64,000 nucleotides of DNA, taken from assembly GCA_023548195.1 (NCBI GenBank), contig JAJHZJ010000419.1:2744273-2808272 (forward strand), given 5' to 3'. The translations under genes were made by a program, and so were the position numbers. Positions 53,266 through 64,000 of the stretch are shown here, piece by piece. This stretch comes from Bettongia penicillata ogilbyi (taxonomy: Eukaryota; Chordata; Mammalia; Diprotodontia; Potoroidae). The notes below the pieces were generated by a model, which saw nothing but the letters and a program-made list of their open reading frames with translations, had not been told where the DNA came from and did no database searches. The first letter of the stretch is position 1. Each line of letters starts with the position of its first letter.

Positions 53266-54939
53266 TAGCAGTAAGGACTGGGAGGAGGAGGACTAGTCCA
53301 GCATCCTCAGTCAGACTGACTAGCTATACTATTGCCTAGCATCAGGGCAGAAAAGTATAACAACCTATTAAAGTCATTACTATCTGGTCTGATATTAGGA
53401 AATAAAGGCGATGTAAAAACAAAAGATATCAATAAAAAATTAAGATTAAAAATAAATTGTAAACACAATCATTTCTATGACACCATGTAGAAAGATGACC
53501 TTGGAACTGAAAAGCCTTTGGTTCAAATCTCACTTGAGTTCTCATTGCCCTAGGCAAGTCTGTAAGATTATAGATTGCAGAGCAGTTCCCAGCTGCATTG
53601 GTAGAAGAAATTTGCTCATCAGAACTTGACAATACCAATGAAATCACAGGTCTGATTCAAAGAAAAATCATCACAAGAACTAAAACAGATCAATATTTTT
53701 TTAAAAATCTAGCTTCTGAATGTCTGTAGTTCACACTACTTGTTAGAAAAATAAGTAACGCCTAATACTTCATCTAAAAAGTCCTTATGTGGAGAGGAGA
53801 GGGAGCAGGAGGAGAAGACTCAGTTTCCCTAAGAGGAGGCACATTTTCATTTTGGAGCTAAAAGATGTTTTCACATCATCCTCCACAGAAAGTCTCATTG
53901 CCATGTCAGAATCCTGACCATCGAGAGCACTGGTAAACATGGAGGTACAGCTAGTAAGGAAAAGCCATTTGCCAGCATAGCCTCATTGTTCTCAAGCAGC
54001 CCCCGCCTCCCTTATCAGAAATGTGCAAGGTGAAAGGGAGACAAAGTAAACGAGAAAGTTCATTGCTGCTCGGCAGAGTTAGTGCTGGATGCAGTGATGC
54101 AGATGTGAAGATGAATTGCTCTAGGGGGTCGGAACCCTGAAAAGTGCCTCTGCTCTTGAGAAAGAGGAAGGGGAATTGTGAGACCTCCTAGAAAAGGAAG
54201 CAGCTAGTGAATCCAATCTGCGACAAAATCATTTTCACACAGCTATAATTCAAGGAAATCATGCAATATCTAATGTACTGGGTGGTGAATTTGCTTTTAA
54301 AAAAAATTGAGCTTTTTTTTCTGGCTACTATAATATTTTTAAATACCCTTTGGATTTGGCTCACATCGTACTTCGCGTCTTCCTTTGCAAGCAGGCTTGC
54401 TAAACATGGGAATCTCTGGAGCCCAGACCTTCATTGTGACTCATTACTATTGTTTCCTCTAACTTTTCTCACCATCTCATCCTGCAGCATTTCCCTTGTT
54501 CTCAAGAATGAAAAACACCGATGGGAAAAATTCTACTGGTCACATATAGTGAGAAATATGCTTAAGGGACTTAGTACTCTTTACTTTGGCCTTATTCAAG
54601 TCATTAAGAAATCTGTCTTTAACTATTATTATTCAAGAATGATTTATATCCAAGTTCAAAAATTATATCTTTTGAAGAGTTCCAGAAAATGAAGAGGGGA
54701 AAAAAAATCTAACCAAGTCCCATTTTCTTTTTCCCTTCTAAGAGAAGTTGAGGTAAGTCTTTTGTTCTTATTGTTATAGTAGTGCCTATTACAAGCCAGT
54801 CTCCTTGGCTTACTTTATGTACAATCCAGTAGCACAGTGAGACATTTGACATATGTACTATATGCGATAATAATGGCAACGATAGCCTCAGTAGATTGAC
54901 CAAAAGTTAACCATAGCTCTAAGAAGTCCAAACTAATAT
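53266..54939. other. 1.67 kb without a recognised feature
   Basis: A SINE scrap may lie near 53480-53560 (TGACCTTGGAACTGAAAAGC, TGGTTCAAATCTCACTTG). The 143-codon plus-strand frame at 54261-54692 is the longest non-transposon frame of the window; its predicted product is hydrophobic with no family I recognise, and it is judged a chance frame in AT-rich DNA. Confidence 0.45.
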
Positions 54940-55150
54940 GCTCAGATGACTCCACCGATAGCATCCTCCTCATTATGGTAGTTTACATTTCTATACTACT
55001 TTAAGGTTTACAAAGCATTTTCCTCAGCAAATCCTGGGAGATGAGTAGTGTCAGTCTGACAAGCTCCATTTTAGAGACTCAGAGAGGCCAACCAACATCA
55101 CAAAGCAATTCAGGTTTGCAATAGACCCAAATTCATGTCCATATCCAAAG
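54940..55150 (-). mobile_element. CORE-SINE
   Basis: AGTTTACATTTCTATACTAC, TTTAAGGTTTACAAAGCATT, TTTTAGAGACTCAGAGAGGC. Confidence 0.72.
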
Positions 55151-55227
55151 TGATCTTTCTCCTACAAATCACAAAAACAAGAGGTGTTTGGTTTAAAACC
55201 TCAAATGCAACTGGTAACACATCTTCT

Positions 55228-55425
55228 GTTAATTATTTCCAGTTTATCCTGTAGATAGCAGATTTGAACATAGCTGTCTACATATCACTCCCCTATTACA
55301 TTGTGAGTTTCCTGAGAGTAGAAACTGGGGAGTTTTTGCCTTTTTTTGTATCCCCAGCATTTAGCACACAGCCTGGCACATAGTAGCCACTAATAAATGC
55401 TAGTTGACTGACTGATTGATCTCAA
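55228..55425 (+). mobile_element. L2 LINE 3' end
   Basis: GTTAATTATTTCCAGTTTAT, CCTGTAGATAGC, GTATCCCCAGCATTTAGCAC, CCTGGCACATAGTAGCCACT, AATAAATGCTAGTTGACTGA. Well preserved. Confidence 0.88.
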
Positions 55426-55439
55426 TGGAATTATTCATT

Positions 55440-56350
55440 GTGAAAATCTAAGTCACAGGAAGTTGAATTCTCAGACTCTCAGAGTTAGAGGTTATCTCAC
55501 AAGTCATCTGATTGAAAACATCCCTAAGTAGGAGGAATCCCTCTACAATATCCCTGATGAGTGTTCAAGCCTCCCCTTGTAGACTTCCAGTGATGGGAAA
55601 TTCATCACCTCCAGAAGAGCCTGTTCCACTTTTGGATAGCTCTACATATTAGGAAGTTGTTGGGGTTTTTTCCTTCCATCAAGTTAAATCTTTCTTTCTG
55701 TAACTTCCACCTGTTCTTTCTACTTCTGTTTTCTGAGATCAATACCTTATCTATATGACAGCTCCTCAAATGGAGGAAGACAGATATCATATCCTAAATT
55801 CTCTTTTAAACATCCCCAATTCCTTCAACTGATGCTTGCATGACATGGTTTCCAGTATACTTACCATCCTTTTAGATTCATGTCATTTTGTTAATGTCTA
55901 TCCTCAAATGGGATGCCCAGAATTGAATACCTTATTCTAGATGTGACCTAATTAAGACAAAGTTCAATAAGATTATCATATCATTCATTCAAGAAAAGTA
56001 TTTCAATTCAAATATTTATTAAGAATTGTTTTCAAGGCACTATGGTAGGTTCTGCACATTACACCTGATGTAATGCATCATAAGATGACTTTAGCTTGCT
56101 TTTACTGGCACATCACACTCACACTGAAATGGCAGTCCATTAAAACCCCAAGATTTTTGTTACATTAAATATTGTATAGTTGTGCCTCTCCATTTTGTAG
56201 AGGTACAACCAATTATTTGAACCCAAGTTTAGTACTTTATATGTCTTCTTATTAAATTTCGTGTGTTACACTTGAAACATTGTTTTAGCCTGTGGTGATT
56301 TCTCTATGTATTCTGATTCTGTCATCCAATGTGTTAGCTATTTCCCCCAA
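55440..56350 (+). mobile_element. L3/CR1 LINE 3' UTR
   Basis: CAGACTCTCAGAGTTAGAGG, CCAGTGATGGGAAATTCATC, TTCTTTCTGTAACTTCCACC, AATGGGATGCCCAGAATTGA, CCCCAAGATTTTTGTTACAT, GATTCTGTCATCCAATGTGT, all in the CR1/L3 3' order over about 900 bp. Confidence 0.8.
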
Positions 56351-56489
56351 GAACCATTATTTTCTTATTGGTCAGAATCAGGTCTAGGAGATAAATTCCA
56401 CTTCCTACTGTGCCCCACATTTTAAGGAATGAAATTGTCACCAATGTAGACCCAGAAAGTCAGATCCTTTTAGTACAGGGAGTGCACCA

Positions 56490-56650
56490 TGATCCTGGGA
56501 AAGTAAGTAGTACAGTGCTGGACTTGGAACCAGGAAGGTCAGAGTTTGAATCTTGACTTGGATACATACCCTAGATAAGTCTTTGGACCTTTCTCAGCTT
56601 GCAGGTAGGATTCTTCAATCTACTTCCAAGCTGGAAAGACTCTGGTCCAA
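56490..56650 (+). mobile_element. CORE-SINE
   Basis: AGTAAGTAGTACAGTGCTGG head, GAGTTTGAATCTTGACTTGG, TAGATAAGTCTTTGGACC. Confidence 0.7.
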
Positions 56651-56739
56651 TATTTAAAGGCTCAGTGGCTTCACCAAACTAAATTCAAAGACACTTATTA
56701 CCAGAAAGTTAAGTAACAGATGCTGATTTTTTTTCAACC

Positions 56740-56935
56740 AAAGCAACTCATGAAGACTGTGAATTAAGGGTCAGAAGTCCTGGGTTCTAATCCTAGCTCT
56801 ACCACTTATAACCTATGACTTTAAACAAATCCCTTCACCTCCTTGAGAACTAATTTCTCCATCTAAAAAGTCAAGGAATTGGAATGGATAACTTCTAAGC
56901 TCTTTTTGAACAACAAAATCCAGGATTCAATAATC
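56740..56935 (+). mobile_element. CORE-SINE
   Basis: GGGTTCTAATCCTAGCTCTA, CCACTTATAACCTATGACTT, TCTCCATCTAAAAAGTC, TGGATAACTTCTAAGCTCTT. Confidence 0.75.
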
Positions 56936-57159
56936 CTGCCAAGGCTCAGAGTGGTTGTGACATGCCTAGCCAAGAAGAGACATGTGGGCCAATAAAATCA
57001 TGTGTCCATAAAATATATGGAGAACTCTGTGCTAGGAGATAGGGGAGATTCAAAGTTGAGATATCACATCTTAAACATTTATTCAAGGTCACATGAAAAG
57101 TACCTTGGGGTTTCAGAAGATTACAAGTTAAGTACAGATTAACTATGTGACATGGTAGC

Positions 57160-57310
57160 CCCAAAACATAAGATCATAGATTTAGACACATTAGTGACCT
57201 TAGAGACCCTCAAATCCACCCCTTTCATTTTGTAGATGAGAACAAAGAGTTCCACAGAAATTACATGACCAAATGTGTTCATAGACACTATTATTAGAAT
57301 CACAGTGTCC
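57160..57310 (-). mobile_element. Ancient SINE (inverted)
   Basis: AGATCATAGATTTAGACACA, GACCTTAGAGACCCTCAAAT, TTCATTTTGTAGATGAGAAC. Confidence 0.65.
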
Positions 57311-57329
57311 AGGACCAGAGGAATGAGAA

Positions 57330-57480
57330 CCTGCTAATTATACCTTACCTGGAATGTTATGTTTAATTCTTGGGACCACACTTTAAGAAAATTCACTGAC
57401 AAGTTGGAGAATGTTTAAAGAGGGTGACCAGGAGGACTAGGGGACTGGAAATTATAGCATGAAAGGGTCACCAAAAGGCT
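57330..57480 (+). mobile_element. L3/CR1 LINE fragment
   Basis: TTCTTGGGACCACACTTTAA, TGACAAGTTGGAGAATGTTT, GGTGACCAGGAGGACTAGGG, equivalent to the segment at about 50050-50130. Confidence 0.62.
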
Positions 57481-57574
57481 TAATAGAATAGAGTTTATAT
57501 ATTAACAATAGGTGCTCATGAGAGGAAATACATGAGCCAAAGGAGAAAAGGGGTTATGGAATATGGTCCCAAGT

Positions 57575-57945
57575 ATTTTTAGTATATATAATAATGATAA
57601 TAATAATTATATAGCATTTTAAAGTTCGTAAAAAACTTTCCCTCCACTAGCTCATTTGTGCCTTGTAACAATGCTGTGAAATGTGCCCCAGGCACAGTTA
57701 TCTACATCTTTTGTCTGAACCTGTTATTTCAATGGATCCCTAAGGAATTCTTGATGAGGAAACTCTCTCTAATGGCTTAGAAGAGTTACAGTTGGGGAAG
57801 CATGGCACTGAGAGGTCAGATGATGTACCAATACATCCTAAGGAAGCGAAGGCATTTGAACTCAGATTTCCCTGGTTCTGAGAATGACTTACCATCTCTG
57901 TACCATACAATATTCTGAACCAAAAGATGAAGAAACTGAAACTCA
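57575..57945 (-). mobile_element. CORE-SINE, expanded or disrupted
   Basis: AATAATAATTATATAGCATT, AAAGTTCGTAAAAAACTTTC at the left; GAGGTCAGATGATGTACCAA, TTTGAACTCAGATTTCCCTG at the right. About 100 bp in the middle does not fit. Confidence 0.65.
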
Positions 57946-57949
57946 GAGA

Positions 57950-58290
57950 GGTTGATAATAGTAATACCTAGCATTTGTATAGTACATTAATGCTTTAGAT
58001 ATGATATCTAATTTTATCCTCCCAACAACCCTGGTGTTAATATTATTTCCATTTTACAGAAGAAGAAACTGAGACTGTTGATGAGAGCCCAAGATCACTT
58101 CCCTACCATTATAGGATCATAGATTTAAGACCCTAAAAGTTATCAAGACCAACCCCCTTGTTTTAACAGATGAGGACACTGAGGCCCAAAAGAGTCAACT
58201 TACTTGCTAAGAGTCTGAGGTGGGATTGGAACCCAGGTCTTCCTGACTCCAATTCTCGTGCTCTATCTGCTACACCTTACTGATTCTCAT
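57950..58290 (-). mobile_element. CORE-SINE followed by an ancient SINE
   Basis: 57950-58105: CCTAGCATTTGTATAGTACA, CCATTTTACAGAAGAAGAAA. 58110-58290: GATCATAGATTTAAGACCCT, GATGAGGACACTGAGGCCCA, ACCCAGGTCTTCCTGACTCC. Confidence 0.78.
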
Positions 58291-58429
58291 TAGGTATCGG
58301 AATAAGTACTATTAAGTTTAATTGAATACTTAAAGAAAAATCCTAAGCAATATAGACACAAGTATCCATGAGAATTTCATATACATATAAAAGAAATGAT
58401 GATCTTCAAATTAAGAAATGAATCATTGG

Positions 58430-58770
58430 AACCAGAGTGACACAAGGAAGGCTTCATAGTGGGAATCTCCTTATCTGGACCTGGAAAGATGTATGGGTGG
58501 AGAGAAGGGACTTCAAAGTGGAAGACACACCACTAGTCAAGTCACCAAGGTGAAAATGAGGAGATCACAAGCAAGGGATATGAAAAGTCCAGCCTAGTTA
58601 GAAAAGAAGGAATATAATGGAGAGTAGTGAGGGATGAATTTGGATAAATAATTTGGAGCTAGTTGATCAAGGTTTAAAATGTTAGGCTGAAGAATTTGGA
58701 ACCTTGGTTATATTTTAAGCAAGCGATAAGTGAAAGTGATCATTCAGAAAGGTTAATATGATCATGAGAA
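58430..58770 (-). mobile_element. L2 LINE 3' region, decayed
   Basis: CACAAGGAAGGCTTCATAGT, TCTGGACCTGGAAAGATGTA, ACACCACTAGTCAAGTCACC, AGCGATAAGTGAAAGTGATC follow the inverted L2 order. Confidence 0.62.
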
Positions 58771-58880
58771 AGGCATTGTGGTATAACCAATAGAGAGCTG
58801 GCCTTGGAGCCAAGAAAACCTGAGTTTGTGACACATACTGGTTATGTGATCCTGAGAAAATCATGCACCTTCTTAGTGAT
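58771..58880 (+). mobile_element. CORE-SINE, partial
   Basis: AGGCATTGTGGTATAACCAA head, CTGGCCTTGGAGCCAAGAAA, TATGTGATCCTGAGAAAATC. Confidence 0.7.
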
Positions 58881-59809
58881 TTAGGCAACACTCTAAACCC
58901 AGGAGTTGCAGAGAAGGTGCAGACCTGCATCAGCAGAGAGAATTTTCTCATTTGGGAGTTCCCTATATTAATAAAAATCACAGATCTTGTACCTATCCCT
59001 ATCCTTATGGGACAACAGACATCCTACTGTAGGAACAGAAAGACTATAGGAGAAATAAGCTAGGAGGGTATTATAAAAATCCAAGAATGAGATGACGCAG
59101 AGCTCAAAATCATATCTTAGGGATAAACGAAACCTTACTTCTAGCTCTCAAGCTAGTGGGTTATGCATTTCAATGTCTCCAGAGGGAAAAATTATTTGAA
59201 AAGTTATCTACAAAAAGTATAAGCCATTATTCTGTTTGAAAAACATCTTTCAAGATCTAAAGTCATTTAAAGAAGAATGGCTGTTGTAGTTCCCCCTATA
59301 AATTCCTATCCACTTGACCAAGATTCAATTTTTCAAAATTTAAGCAAGGTTGAATAAACTTTCATAATCTCAGTACTATCTGTCACATAAAATCAAGGGT
59401 AATAAGTATAATGAGGACTAGAGCATTTGAAGAACCAGTCAGCCTGTTCACCTAATGTGAATTTTCTATGTGGCAGAGGCTGGAGAGCCTGCTTCCAGAA
59501 AAGCAATGACATACATTTTAAGTCCTTCAGCAATTCGTTGAAATACTCATAAATAGTCTGTTACTTGTTCTAGCCTATTAATCACATGGAAAATTTGTCT
59601 TTTAATAGATTGTAGTTGCAAAATTGAAAGTGGGGAAATCTTCTAAAATATTCTAGTTCACTTTGGCCTTTTGCTCATTGGTTGCTCTTCTTGGTTTCAT
59701 TACTTTATTGACAGCATCTAATGAGAGACAATTTAACTGACCTTTCTGAGGTCAATGGATAATCTTATGGAAATGGGCCTCAATTCTGTCATCTCACCAT
59801 GAGTTCCTT
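58881..59809. other. No recognisable feature
   Basis: Unassigned; no exon-like structure. Confidence 0.5.
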
Positions 59810-59824
59810 AAGAGTTTTGAAAGG

Positions 59825-60679
59825 CACATATAGACAGAGGGCACAGGATGGGGTGAATAGGAAGGGATGATACCGAAAAAAATAAAATTAAGGGGTGAGA
59901 GGAATATATTGGGAGGAGAAAGGGAGAAATGGGATGGGGCAAATTATCTCTTATAAAAGAGACAAGAAAAAGCTTTTTCAATGGAGGGGAAAAGCGGGGA
60001 GGTGAGAGGGAAAAAGTGAAGCTTACTCTCATCACATTCGGCTTAAGGAGGGAATAACATGCACACTCAATTTGATAAGAAAATCTATCTTACACTACAA
60101 GAAAGTAGGGAAGAAGGGGAGAAGTGGGGATGGGGGAGATGATAGAAGGGAGGGCACATGGGAGGAGGGAGTAACAAGAAGTAATGACTTTTGGGGAGGG
60201 ACAAGGTCTAAAGAGAGAATTGAATAAATGGGGGGCAGGATAGGATGGAGGGAAATATAGTCAGTCTTTCACAACATGATTATTATGGAAGTCTTTTGCA
60301 TAACTACTCATGCATAGCCTATGTTGAATTGCCTGCCTTCTCAGAGGAGATAGGTGGGGAAGGAGGAAAGGAGAGAAGTTGAAACTCAAAGTTTTAAAAA
60401 TGAAAGTTAAAAATTGTTTTTACATGCAACGGGGAAATAGGAAAAACAGGTAATGGGGTATAAAAATCTATCTTGCCCTACAAGAAAATAGAGGAGATGG
60501 GGATAAGGAAAGGAGGGGTGTAACAGAAAAGAGGGCAGATAGGTGGAAGGAGTAATCAGAATGTATGGTATCTTGGGATGAGGGAGCAGAGAGAAGGGGA
60601 GAAAATTTGGAACTCAATCTTGTAGAAATGAATGTTGAAAACTAAAAATAAATAAATTTTTAAAATATATTTTAAAAAG
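59825..60679 (+). mobile_element. 5'-truncated HAL1/L1 3' UTR with target duplication
   Basis: 855 bp collinear with 34850-35640 of the HAL1-like element: GGTGAGAGGGAAAAAGTGAA, CACATTCGGCTTAAGGAGGG, GGGGGGCAGGATAGGATGGA, TATGTTGAATTGCCTGCCTT, GGGAGAAAATTTGGAACTCA, AATAAA at 60647-60652. Flanked by AGAGTTTTGAAAGG at 59811-59824 and 60680-60693. It also has TTGTTTTTACATGCAACGGG at about 60412, typical of L1 tails, followed by a second partial 3' unit. No coding sequence. Confidence 0.88.
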
Positions 60680-60693
60680 AGAGTTTTGAAAGG

Positions 60694-61479
60694 TCAGGAG
60701 AGCAAGCTTCCAGGAATCCTGAAATTCTAGCATCCAAGTCCTACAACCAACCCAGCATCAATGCCCCAAGAAAAAAGGAGTGACCTTACAGACCCAATCT
60801 AGCAACCGGTGACAAAAGCACTCATTCAAAAGGGATGCTACATTTGGACATGAACTTGGTGGGACCAATACCGTGTAGAAATTGAGCTAAGTTTGAGCCC
60901 ATTTTCCCTAGGCTGAGGTGGGATAGGGGAGTACCCTGAGGTACTAGAAGGAAATTTTGAACTTGTTAAAGTAAATTCTCCTTCGTGAAAGCTAACTGTT
61001 TAGTGTTTAAAAGTAACTAAGATACTAGTCATTGCTACCTACCAGTGCAATTTGACTCAAGCCAAAGACATTGGAGAAAAAGACACCCTAAAATCCCACA
61101 GGATAGACTTTTAGAATCTTGAGGGAGAGAGAGCTGGTCTGGCTCTGAAAAAATGAATCAGAGGTTTTGCTACAAAAATTTTCAGCAAGAATGATGAAAA
61201 GTCATGGATTTTTTTCTTCTGATACATGACAGTTTTTTAAAGCAGAAATGTACAAGCAAGAAAAGGAGGGATAGGTTTATTCTGCTCCATCATGCATTAT
61301 TTCCCTAAGCTTGACCATTTGTAAAGAAATATAATTGAACAAAGAGTTCTTCAATACAGCCTCCTCTGGATATATATGTCAATCGTATCAGTTCTCCCTA
61401 ATTGTCTACCCTTTCATTGCCTTATCACTCTATTAGTATCATATTCTTTGACAAGTCTTCCCTCCTTTTCCAATTCAAC
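60694..61479. other. No recognisable feature
   Basis: Unassigned. Confidence 0.5.
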
Positions 61480-61800
61480 CCAGTTTCACCAACTGGCCTT
61501 ACACATTTACTGTGTGCTAGGGACTATGCTAGTAATGGAGATAACAAAGACAAAAAATAGTGCCTATACTCAAAGAGCTTACATTTTACTGGGAGGGGGA
61601 AGTAATATTTACACAGAAAAAAATATACCTGATAGATTTGGGAGAAAAGACAAAAGATTAAGGGGAGTATTGCCACTGGAGATGGAAAATGAATTAAACT
61701 GTGAAGGAAACTAGGGATTCTAAAAGATAGAGTTAAGGAAGGAGTATATTCCAGGATTGGGGGACAAATGCCAAGGTGGGCAATAGTGTTGGGGGAATAA
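61480..61800 (-). mobile_element. L2 LINE 3' region
   Basis: TTTACTGTGTGCTAGGGACT, ACTCAAAGAGCTTACATTTT, ACTGGGAGGGGGAAGTAATA, GAGTATATTCCAGGATTGGG: inverted L2. Confidence 0.78.
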
Positions 61801-62229
61801 TAAATAAACCATTTTGTTTTGGAACATATATGTTAAGGAGCAATAAATGATTGCCACAGAAAGGTAAGGTCTCTTCCTGATCATTTAGACTTCAGGTTGG
61901 ATAGCTAACTCACATCCAGGTGACTGAATACCTGATCACTTCTGAAATAAGTAAATCAAGGAGATACATTATTCCTGTCTCCTTCATAACAGCATGGAAA
62001 TCTGATTCCATGTCTTTGGTGAGAACATGGTCAAAGCAAGGATTTCTTGGAAATCCTTGTAAAAATCATAGTATAGAAAAGGTTAAAAGCTACTTTTTAC
62101 AAATACTAGTTCATTTTAAAAAATTCTTTGTGTAATGGTTCCATTGTGTTAATATGGATATTAAAAATCATTGGGGTTTTTTGAGATGAAATAACTAAGG
62201 TAGCGGGGAATTAAATCATTAAATCCTGG
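61801..62229. other. No recognisable feature
   Basis: Unassigned. Confidence 0.5.
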
Positions 62230-62460
62230 AGCTTGCCAGGACAGTAGAGATCCGGAATAACCATATGAGATGGAAGAGACTTTAGTGATCACACAGTAAG
62301 CCCTCAATAAATGCTTTTTCTTTCATTCATTTGGCCCAACCTTCTCATTTTACCTCTGCCAAACAGAGAGTAAATGGCAGGGTCAGAATTTGAACTCATA
62401 TCTTATAATTCCTTAACTTCTATTGTCTGTACTGCACTACTTCATTACCTCCCAAATTTA
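62230..62460 (-). mobile_element. Ancient SINE with an L2 scrap inside
   Basis: GATGGAAGAGACTTTAGTGA, then a plus-strand L2 end (CACAGTAAGCCCTCAATAAA, TTTCATTCATT), then CCCAACCTTCTCATTTTACC, AGGGTCAGAATTTGAACTCA. Confidence 0.65.
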
Positions 62461-63029
62461 GCTTTCTTATTTTAAAGATGAAGAAATTGATTCTCAGAAT
62501 TTGATTATGATCCTCTATGATGGCAAAGTAAGGGCTAAATGAATTATCAAAATTCTTTTCCGTGATTTAAATTTCTTAAAAGAAACTCATAAACCAATTT
62601 ACATCTTGAAAAGTCATCTAGTCCAACATATAACAGAAGACAATATTTCCAATGTGAAAATCTGTATCCATATGCATTTTAAACCATAACTACATCATTT
62701 AATAAATTACCCCTCCAAACCCTTATTAAGGTACAGAGGTAACCCTCAGTTCTCCAATTCTATGCCCATAATCTCTAACAGGTCCTATACCAAGTTGGAA
62801 AAGCTTTGAGGATGGACCAAATAACAAATAGTGTCTTTTATGTATGAACCAGCCTGAAGAGGTATGGAGAAGTTCATCTCCAAGGACATCAGAGGATGAT
62901 AACCTTTTTTTGATCCCATAAATCTCAAAGATATTTTTTCTAAAGTATAAAGAGGATGCTACATACAACACTGAGGAGAGGAGCCACACAAAGAAAATTG
63001 TATCTTCCTAAAAGAAATGCAAATTTGGT
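62461..63029. other. No recognisable feature
   Basis: Unassigned; the 87-codon minus-strand frame at 62726-62989 has no motif. Confidence 0.5.
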
Positions 63030-63300
63030 TTGTAGCCTCGTTTTGCCCCTAATTATCTGTGTGACCGTGGGCAAGTACCTTCACCTCTGAGTCTCACTTG
63101 CCTCATCAATAAAATGAGAAGGTTCAATTAATAACAAAAATCATGGAATATACGATTTCAGAGCTGGAAGGAAACTCAGTGACCACTACCGAAACAAAAA
63201 CAAACAAAAATCCTTCTTTATTAAAGACCCAACAAATAAATGGTCATCCACCGTCCTCGAATCTGGTATAATTGATCTCTAAGGTCTCTTCCTACACTAA
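63030..63300 (+). mobile_element. CORE-SINE interrupted by another repeat
   Basis: TATCTGTGTGACCGTGGGCA, CTCATCAATAAAATGAGAAG, then a foreign piece (TTCAGAGCTGGAAGGAAACT to about 63240), then the 3' end TTGATCTCTAAGGTCTCTTC, TACAATACCTATGATTT. Confidence 0.72.
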
Positions 63301-63734
63301 ATTCTACAATACCTATGATTTATATATAAAATTAAAGAGGATTAAAAATTTGGAGGTTTGCTTTCTGTATCAATGGGGAAAATACCCACATGCCTATGAG
63401 ATCATAGATCCATCAAAGTAAAACCACGTGCACATATATTACACAATGATTAGGAGAATGGGGGACAAACTCAGGCTTGGAGATTGTCCACATTCTCATT
63501 TGAAAAATCAAGAATTGGCTGAGCAATAGTAAGCAGTTTTCCTAAGCACATTTGATCTTGAAGATCATTACATTAAAAGATAGATTACACTTAAAAACAC
63601 ATATTCGCTTTTAGAAAATGCTAAAGAAAAATTAACTTTGGTTTTTTCATTTACTTTATTTTCTTTTGAAAAGGTATCTCTTCCTCCCCACAAATAATTC
63701 TCCCCAGAAAAATAAAGTAAATTTTCCATTGAAA
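63301..63734. other. No recognisable feature
   Basis: Unassigned AT-rich DNA. Confidence 0.5.
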
Positions 63735-63960
63735 ATAACTTCACCTAGATGATACAGTGCAAAGAGTGTTGGATATGAAATTAGGAAGATTCCTGCCTCA
63801 GATATTTACTAGCTGTGTGGCCATCCAATCTCTCACTCTGCATCTCTAAAATGGAGACAATAATAGCACCTACTTCATAGGGTTGTGGTGAAGACCAAAT
63901 GAGATAATGTAGGTGAAGTACTTTGTAAACCTCCAAGCATCATCATCATCATTATTAAAA
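63735..63960 (+). mobile_element. CORE-SINE (MIR/Mar-like)
   Basis: AGATGATACAGTGCAAAGAG head, TTTACTAGCTGTGTGGCCAT, TAAAATGGAGACAATAATAG, CACCTACTTCATAGGGTTGT, AAGTACTTTGTAAACCTCCA, CATCATCATCATTATT. Confidence 0.88.
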
Positions 63961-64000
63961 AAATGCATAAATTATCCAGAAGTCAACCTACAAAGACACT

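Noticed and set aside
54261..54692. 143-codon plus-strand frame
   Set aside because: Hydrophobic, AT-driven composition, no recognised domain, no splice or promoter context; such lengths occur by chance in 64 kb of AT-rich DNA.
1..64000. CRISPR array, operons, prophage or bacterial genes
   Set aside because: No direct repeats with regular spacers, no dense coding, and the repeat content is plainly mammalian.

Overview
The window looks like intergenic or intronic DNA from a mammal, most likely a marsupial. The evidence is the interspersed-repeat content: CORE-SINEs (MIR/Mar-type), tRNA-headed SINEs fused to a longer tail of a kind I associate with marsupials, L2 and L3/CR1 LINE remnants in both orientations, RTE/BovB-like fragments, and L1-type elements including a full-length ORF1-only (HAL1-like) copy. 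No host protein-coding gene, rRNA, functional tRNA or CRISPR array could be supported. Open reading frames are short, mostly 60-140 codons, as expected by chance in AT-rich DNA, and the longest lie inside retrotransposons. Repeat family names come from remembered consensus features, not from a database search; element edges without a target-site duplication are approximate by tens of bases.

Layout: 1-575 is a minus-strand RTE/BovB-like fragment running off the left edge. 1-32 kb is a mosaic of CORE-SINEs, composite SINEs, L2 and L3 pieces, with an L1 3' end at 3592-4264 bounded by a 15-bp duplication and a triple nest (CORE-SINE, then hAT transposon, then tRNA-SINE) at 27.2-28.0 kb. At 32746-35641 sits the best-preserved element: a 2.9-kb HAL1-like retrotransposon with a perfect 17-bp target-site duplication, a YY1-type site just inside its 5' end, a CpG-rich leader with a 72-bp tandem duplication, a broken ORF1, no ORF2 and a G-rich 3' UTR. 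36.8-38.0 kb holds two L2 elements in inverted orientation, with a composite SINE inserted at their junction (14-bp duplication). 38.9-46 kb is mostly L2. 47.5-50.5 kb is a long interrupted L3/CR1 LINE, followed by an RTE 3' end at 50.69-51.26 kb. 55.4-56.35 kb is an L3/CR1 3' end. 59825-60679 is a 5'-truncated relative of the HAL1-like element with a 14-bp duplication.

No genes act together here. What the sequence records is a sequence of transposition events, readable from nesting and target-site duplications: L2, L3 and CORE-SINEs are oldest, hAT elements intermediate, and composite SINEs and L1/HAL1 insertions youngest. I did not find a previously undescribed biological system. The most useful second-look items are the HAL1-like copy, the SINE 3' module shared by two different 5' heads, and the nested insertions.
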